Under the pieces are notes generated by a model. That model was not told where the DNA came from and ran no database searches. It was given only the letters and a program-made list of their open reading frames with translations. Below are positions 59,991-64,000 of a stretch of 64,000 bases of DNA, in pieces. Every line of letters begins with the position of its first letter. The stretch's first letter is position 1. Origin of the DNA: Pseudophaeomoniella oleicola (lineage: Eukaryota; Ascomycota; Eurotiomycetes; Phaeomoniellales; Phaeomoniellaceae); contig QWDQ01000026.1 in NCBI GenBank assembly GCA_003868215.1, positions 186,001 to 250,000 on the forward strand, given 5' to 3'. The translations under genes were made by a program, and so were the position numbers.

Positions 59991-60218
59991 CTACTTTCTC
60001 CCCCTCCCTGCCTTGCCCTCCTCAGCCTTTCCCAGATTCTTGTACCAAGGATTGTACGTGCCGTTATCTTTGCTCGTCCGATAGTGAATGTACCAGCAGA
60101 GGACCGTCAGGACAATCAGACCGACGATGACGGCGAGCAGGTCAACGAAGAGGATCGGGTCGGCGTTGAGGACTGCGGTGGCGGCTGGGGGACCACCGAG
60201 CCAATGGAAGTCCACCAT
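59991..60218 (-). CDS. small single-pass membrane protein, 75 residues
   Basis: Frame from the ATG at 60218 to the stop at 59991. Residues about 18-44 form one long hydrophobic helix (ADPILFVDLLAVIVGLIVLT, then VLCWYIHYR). A short N-terminus MVDFHWLGGPPAATA precedes it and a basic tail with KNLGKAEEGKAGRGRK follows. The ordered composition, single helix with positive-inside tail and lack of overlap with another gene support it as real. I do not recognise the family. A 15-base tandem repeat lies 62-129 bases upstream of the start. Confidence 0.6.
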   Translation of the reverse strand: MVDFHWLGGPPAATAVLNADPILFVDLLAVIVGLIVLTVLCWYIHYRTSKDNGTYNPWYKNLGKAEEGKAGRGRK

Positions 60219-60280
60219 GATTGCTTGGGCTAGAGAGCGAAAAGTATATGATGTCTGATTAGTAGAGAGATGAAGGTGGG

Positions 60281-60347
60281 AAGTTGTGATCGAAGAAGTT
60301 GTGATCGAAGAAGTTGTGATCGAAGAAGTTGTGATCGAAGAAGTTGT
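60281..60347. repeat. 15-base tandem repeat, four and a half copies
   Basis: The unit aagttgtgatcgaag is repeated perfectly at 60281-60295, 60296-60310, 60311-60325 and 60326-60340, then the partial aagttgt to 60347. It sits just upstream of the 75-residue membrane protein start (60218), in its likely leader or core promoter. On the minus strand each unit begins cttcgatcacaactt, giving regularly spaced TGATCG/CGATCA boxes. Confidence 0.95.
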
Positions 60348-61294
60348 CGGCTGCTTGATTGAAGATGACGATTATGGTTGTATTGACAAACGATTGTAGT
60401 ATAGAACAAAATGGAAGGCAGCCTGCTGCCAAAAGCGAAGTAAACAGTTCAATCTCAGGTAGAACCAGCTGGGTCAAGAACTAGAGAGAAACGAGACGGC
60501 AAGTACGCGAGGTTAAAAGAGACCAGACAAGATGGAAAAGTAAAGCATTTCAGCAGAGAAACTGTCAGTGCTTTACGTCCCTGTTCCATCTCCATGCTTC
60601 AGACATCATGGTCTCATGAGAGTGGGGTGTTTTCGAGAACCTGGCGAGCGCTCGTCCAGTCCTCATTCAAAGAAGCATGAACACAACATCTCCACAGAGT
60701 GAAGTATCAAACATTACAAGAATGCTTTATCCAAACTTCAAACGATATTCTCCTGGTCGCGCAAGCCACGACTGAACTTAGGAATTTGAAGATCAATTTA
60801 TCTTTGTATTTTCAAAGAGAGCGCAACTTCCTAACATGAAGAGGTAGAACAACAACATACCTGGATGTTCTGACCTACTACGTAGTACACCGTCTTTGAA
60901 TAGTTGGGCTTAGGGCCAATAAAAAGGTATATGACATGCATGCTACGACACCTAAGCGCCAGGGTTGAGTGAGTCCTTGACCTGTTACTGTAACAAGTGG
61001 TTGTTGTGAGACGCGATGTGTTACACGATGGAGAACACCGTCCCCGCCTCCTGAGATGATGCAGAACCGGAGCGGATCACGTGCTCGACGCGCGAAATGG
61101 ACAACGTCTGAGCAATTGTGAGTGGGAGTAATTGAATGGGTTCATAGCTTCTATGTGACTGATATCTTTTTGTCTCTATTTTGAATATTATTATTTACGC
61201 TAGAAATCAGTTCTATATGAACATGTAGATAACCTAACAGTTGCTACTTTACACGCATCAGCGGTTCTTGGGGTAGGCCCAGGCCTAGATCCTT
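60348..61294. other. intergenic, no supported gene
   Basis: About 950 bases. The palindrome ctactacgtagtac occurs at 60875-60888. Other content is unremarkable; a short CG-rich palindrome cgacgcgcg lies near 61087. No frame with a domain. Confidence 0.4.
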
Positions 61295-63144
61295 CTATGC
61301 CTTCTCTTCATCCCCCGCTGCTTGCTTTGTCACGGCGTATTTGCTCAATTTCCGAATCCTGTGACCGTATCTATAGAACACATAAGGGATCGGGCATAAT
61401 ACTGCGCTGATAGCCCCAAGTATCGTCAACGTCCAATGGGTCCCCATGTTTCGATAGAAAGGGATTCCCACGACAACCATACCGCCGGCAACAGTGTAGC
61501 GCACAAGGGTGATAAACACCAAGGCCGAAGCGGCGTATATCTCATAGCTGTCGATGATGTACATATAAGCAGACACGAAGATCACGATGACACCGTACCC
61601 AAAAAGAGTCGAGGCAATGATTGGAGACCAGATCGACACACTCGAGTAGTCGGTCCAACCCATCCAGAAGAGGGAGACGGGAACGCCAACCGCTCCGCCA
61701 AGCATGGCAAACCAGAGTCGGACTTCTGGGTGGAGGTGTGGAGATCCACGTGACGTGTTCTTCTCCAATGTCTTGACGGTCTTGAGGTATAACGGCCAGA
61801 CGAGGAAGGAACATAAGAGCATGCCGACGAACATGGCGACGAAAATGATGTTAGTCAACCCTTCCGAGGTACCGTAGACGTCGTGGAAGATGTAGGTATA
61901 GCCGTCGAGGAAAGTGAAGAGCACAATGTACAGGACGGACATGTAGAGGGTCATCAATATGATGATTGGCTCAGACCAGACGAGGATAAATGGGCGGGTG
62001 AGAGCGACTCGAATACGCTGACCTAAGGTCGTGCCTTGAACTTCCATTGGTGATTTGTATCGTGAATCGCCTGTTATGTTGCGAAGGTGCTGTGCTTTCC
62101 ATCGGAGAATCATTGGGGAAAACGTCTCTGGTAGGAATAAAACGACGATGCACGTTACAAGGCCAGCGGCAATGAGTATAATCCATTCCGTCCATCGCCA
62201 CGAACGGAGCTCGCTAATGCCGATGTAGCTACCCATGACAGGGCCTAAAGATAGTTAGTGATGCTGCCGTATGCCTTCCCGAAATGGGTATATACCTAAA
62301 ACCGGGCCTCCGAACCCTCCGATCGCAAATATTGGGAAGCCATATGTCTTTTCGATAGGGTTCCACAAATCAGCCATAGATCCTCCCGCACACGTTAGAG
62401 GTGTCGAGCCAAAAAACCCGGCAAGAAATCGGAACGCGAGTTGCGCCCCGATGTTCGGTGCCAAAGCCGCAGCCATTTCCCAAATGGCGAAAAGGATCAG
62501 TGTGGATATGTACACCGCACTCCGGCCAAATGCTTCGGAGAATGGCCCTGTAGTGAGGGCTCCAACACCAAAGCCGATCAAGAATATTCCTGCAAAGAAA
62601 CTGTGAGCGTCGTTCAAGCTTGTTCATACAAGGGATACGAACCAGTCGCAAGACTTTCAGTCACTTCGCTCACTCCGAACTCTTCTGCCGCGAGAGGAAG
62701 AATGGCAGAATCTATAGAGCCAGCTGCACCCACTAAGGCAGCGATCGAGGCGATAATCAAGGTCAGCCCAACACGTTTCATCGTGCCGTAGTTCTGGGGA
62801 TTCATTGGATCCTCTTCCCCATCCCATCCGACCAGGAACACAGGCTCATCTTCGTGATCAGTTCGGGTGGCATGGCTGCGGATTCGACTGACCTCTCGGG
62901 ACGAGAGTCGTGTTCGGGTTCTTGACGGAGGGTCGATAGGAGCCTCTGGATTATACTGCTCTGGAAGCGATGTGTGACGCGAGAGCGATGTTTCAAGCTC
63001 ATGGCGCAGATCCTCCTCCCGATCAAGAGACTGGGAGGGAGGAGATTGGGAGGGAGGCGTGTTATTCTTGGAAGACAGAGCGCCTTGCTCCCATTGAGAT
63101 TGTACGTTAGCTCTCAAACGTCTGTATTGAAGAAGTGCCTGCAT
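61295..63144 (-). CDS. major facilitator transporter, DHA1 (drug:H+ antiporter/polyamine-type) class
   Basis: Twelve-helix plasma-membrane exporter candidate; substrate unknown. Three exons, 62643-63144, 62296-62589 and 61295-62244, give 581 residues. A long cytosolic N-terminus (about 115 residues, Ser/Arg-rich) precedes DEPVFLVGWDGEEDPMNPQN, the usual entry to helix 1 in this class. Later motifs include GPFSEAFGRSAVYISTLILF (motif A-like), FRFLAGFFGSTPLTCAGGSM, ADLWNPIEKTYGFPIFAIGG and the PETFSPMILRWKAQHLR loop between halves. C-terminal helices end in a Lys/Asp/Glu tail. Introns interrupt at the helix 1/2 and helix 5 regions. Confidence 0.9.
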
Positions 63145-64000
63145 TGTTCCTTGTCCTCTTCCAGCAAGTAGCAGTTCAAGACAGTGAGCATAACATCCAA
63201 AAAGGAACAGAGAGAGAAGGGAACGATTAATACTACGTAGTAGATAACGAAATACCGAAAAAAATTGGTGCCGATTCGGGATAGTTCATCGATCGACAAC
63301 TGGGCCCCAACAATTGGTGCCGTCAGCCGTGGGATAGTCCGTTTACAAAGTTTACTGATTCTATCATAGTAAACGTCACTTTCGATCTCCTGAGGGAACC
63401 ATTAACCGGACGGGTAGCGAGCGAATGGCGAGACAGAGACTGACGGGGACTGTAATACTGTTGTACTACGTGTACCATAGTGATCGATTTCGGAGTAAAG
63501 ACCAACAGCCGAAGCGCTATTAGGACCGAAGTGACAACACATCTTGACGAAGAAAGTCCCTGTTTCCGGCCTCGGTGAAAAGACCGAGAATCTCCAAGGT
63601 GTTTTATGAGGAAATCTGCATATTATTTCCGAGGCCAAGCGAGTGGGGTTATACGTACTAGGAGATAGAATACCGTAATGGATGACCCGCAACTTTACAT
63701 AGCAGATACCCGTTCCCGGGAAGTTCTCGGCATTACTAGTAGAGGAGATACTGGCATAATTATCAGAAGTCAATCATTGGGATTAATAAACCAATAAGCA
63801 GTGCCAGCATTAGGTAAAGGACGCTTCTACAACAAGAGCATTGTGTCGTCTATCGTACGAGGTACCTCTAAGAATGCAGAATGATGTAAGAAGTAGGACT
63901 ATTAGACAGATTATATACGATCGAAGGCCGGTAAATCAACGAAAAATCTACGGGCACATGCTCGATCAGTAGCCGGACTCTCCGTCTCTACGTACAGGCC
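63145..64000. other. intergenic to the window edge
   Basis: Promoter side of the DHA1 transporter. The perfect 12-base palindrome tactacgtagta lies at 63231-63242, about 90 bases before the start codon. A minus-strand frame at 63402-63773 (123 codons) has no recognisable domain. No gene is supported. Confidence 0.4.

Noticed and set aside
63402-63773. 123-codon minus-strand frame near the right edge
   Set aside because: Composition looks random, no domain or partner exon is seen, and the region is likely upstream sequence of the DHA1 transporter.

Overview
This window is nuclear DNA from a filamentous ascomycete (Pezizomycotina). The evidence is dense protein genes with short introns of roughly 40-140 bases carrying GTAAGT/GTATGT-like donors, fungal-only families (HET domain, RGS-domain seven-helix receptor, MMM1, Las17, fungal-type Nup53 and tetraspanin), and a conserved core set. 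A leotiomycete/helotialean source is my inference from overall protein flavour, not a proven placement. All gene models were spliced by eye, so boundaries may be off by a base or so.

Layout. 0-4.6 kb is a compact housekeeping block on the minus strand: ATP synthase subunit d, nascent-polypeptide-associated complex alpha and ribosomal protein eL14, preceded by the 3' tail of an unknown plus-strand gene. 4.6-7.7 kb has no supported gene. An RGS-domain GPCR follows at 7.7-9.7 kb. 9.7-18.7 kb is accessory and partly decayed. It holds a broken or error-bearing GIY-YIG gene with a Ser/Pro repeat N-terminus (minus), a facing fragment interrupted by a G14 tract, a 156-base-period tandem duplication whose copies differ only by transitions, and one or two small hypothetical genes.

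18.7-35.2 kb is gene-dense core: calcineurin B and EPL1 (divergent), a Rkm4-like SET methyltransferase, a short-chain dehydrogenase, Las17/WASP, the mitochondrial Mg channel MRS2, Nup53 and a tetraspanin. A HET-domain gene and MCM1 follow (36-40 kb), then 3.3 kb without a supported gene.

43.5-55.4 kb could be a small metabolic neighbourhood: a monocarboxylate-type MFS carrier, a BTB protein, a branched-chain aminotransferase, a paraoxonase-like esterase, a fungal transcription factor without a zinc cluster, and a secreted type-B carboxylesterase. A strong 25-bp hairpin lies between the carrier and the BTB gene. 55.4-56.7 kb is rich in tetranucleotide repeats. The last part holds acireductone dioxygenase (methionine salvage), MMM1 (ERMES), a 75-residue membrane protein with a 15-base tandem repeat in its leader or promoter, and a DHA1-type MFS transporter.

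No tRNA gene, rRNA, CRISPR array, intact transposon or virus-derived element could be supported.
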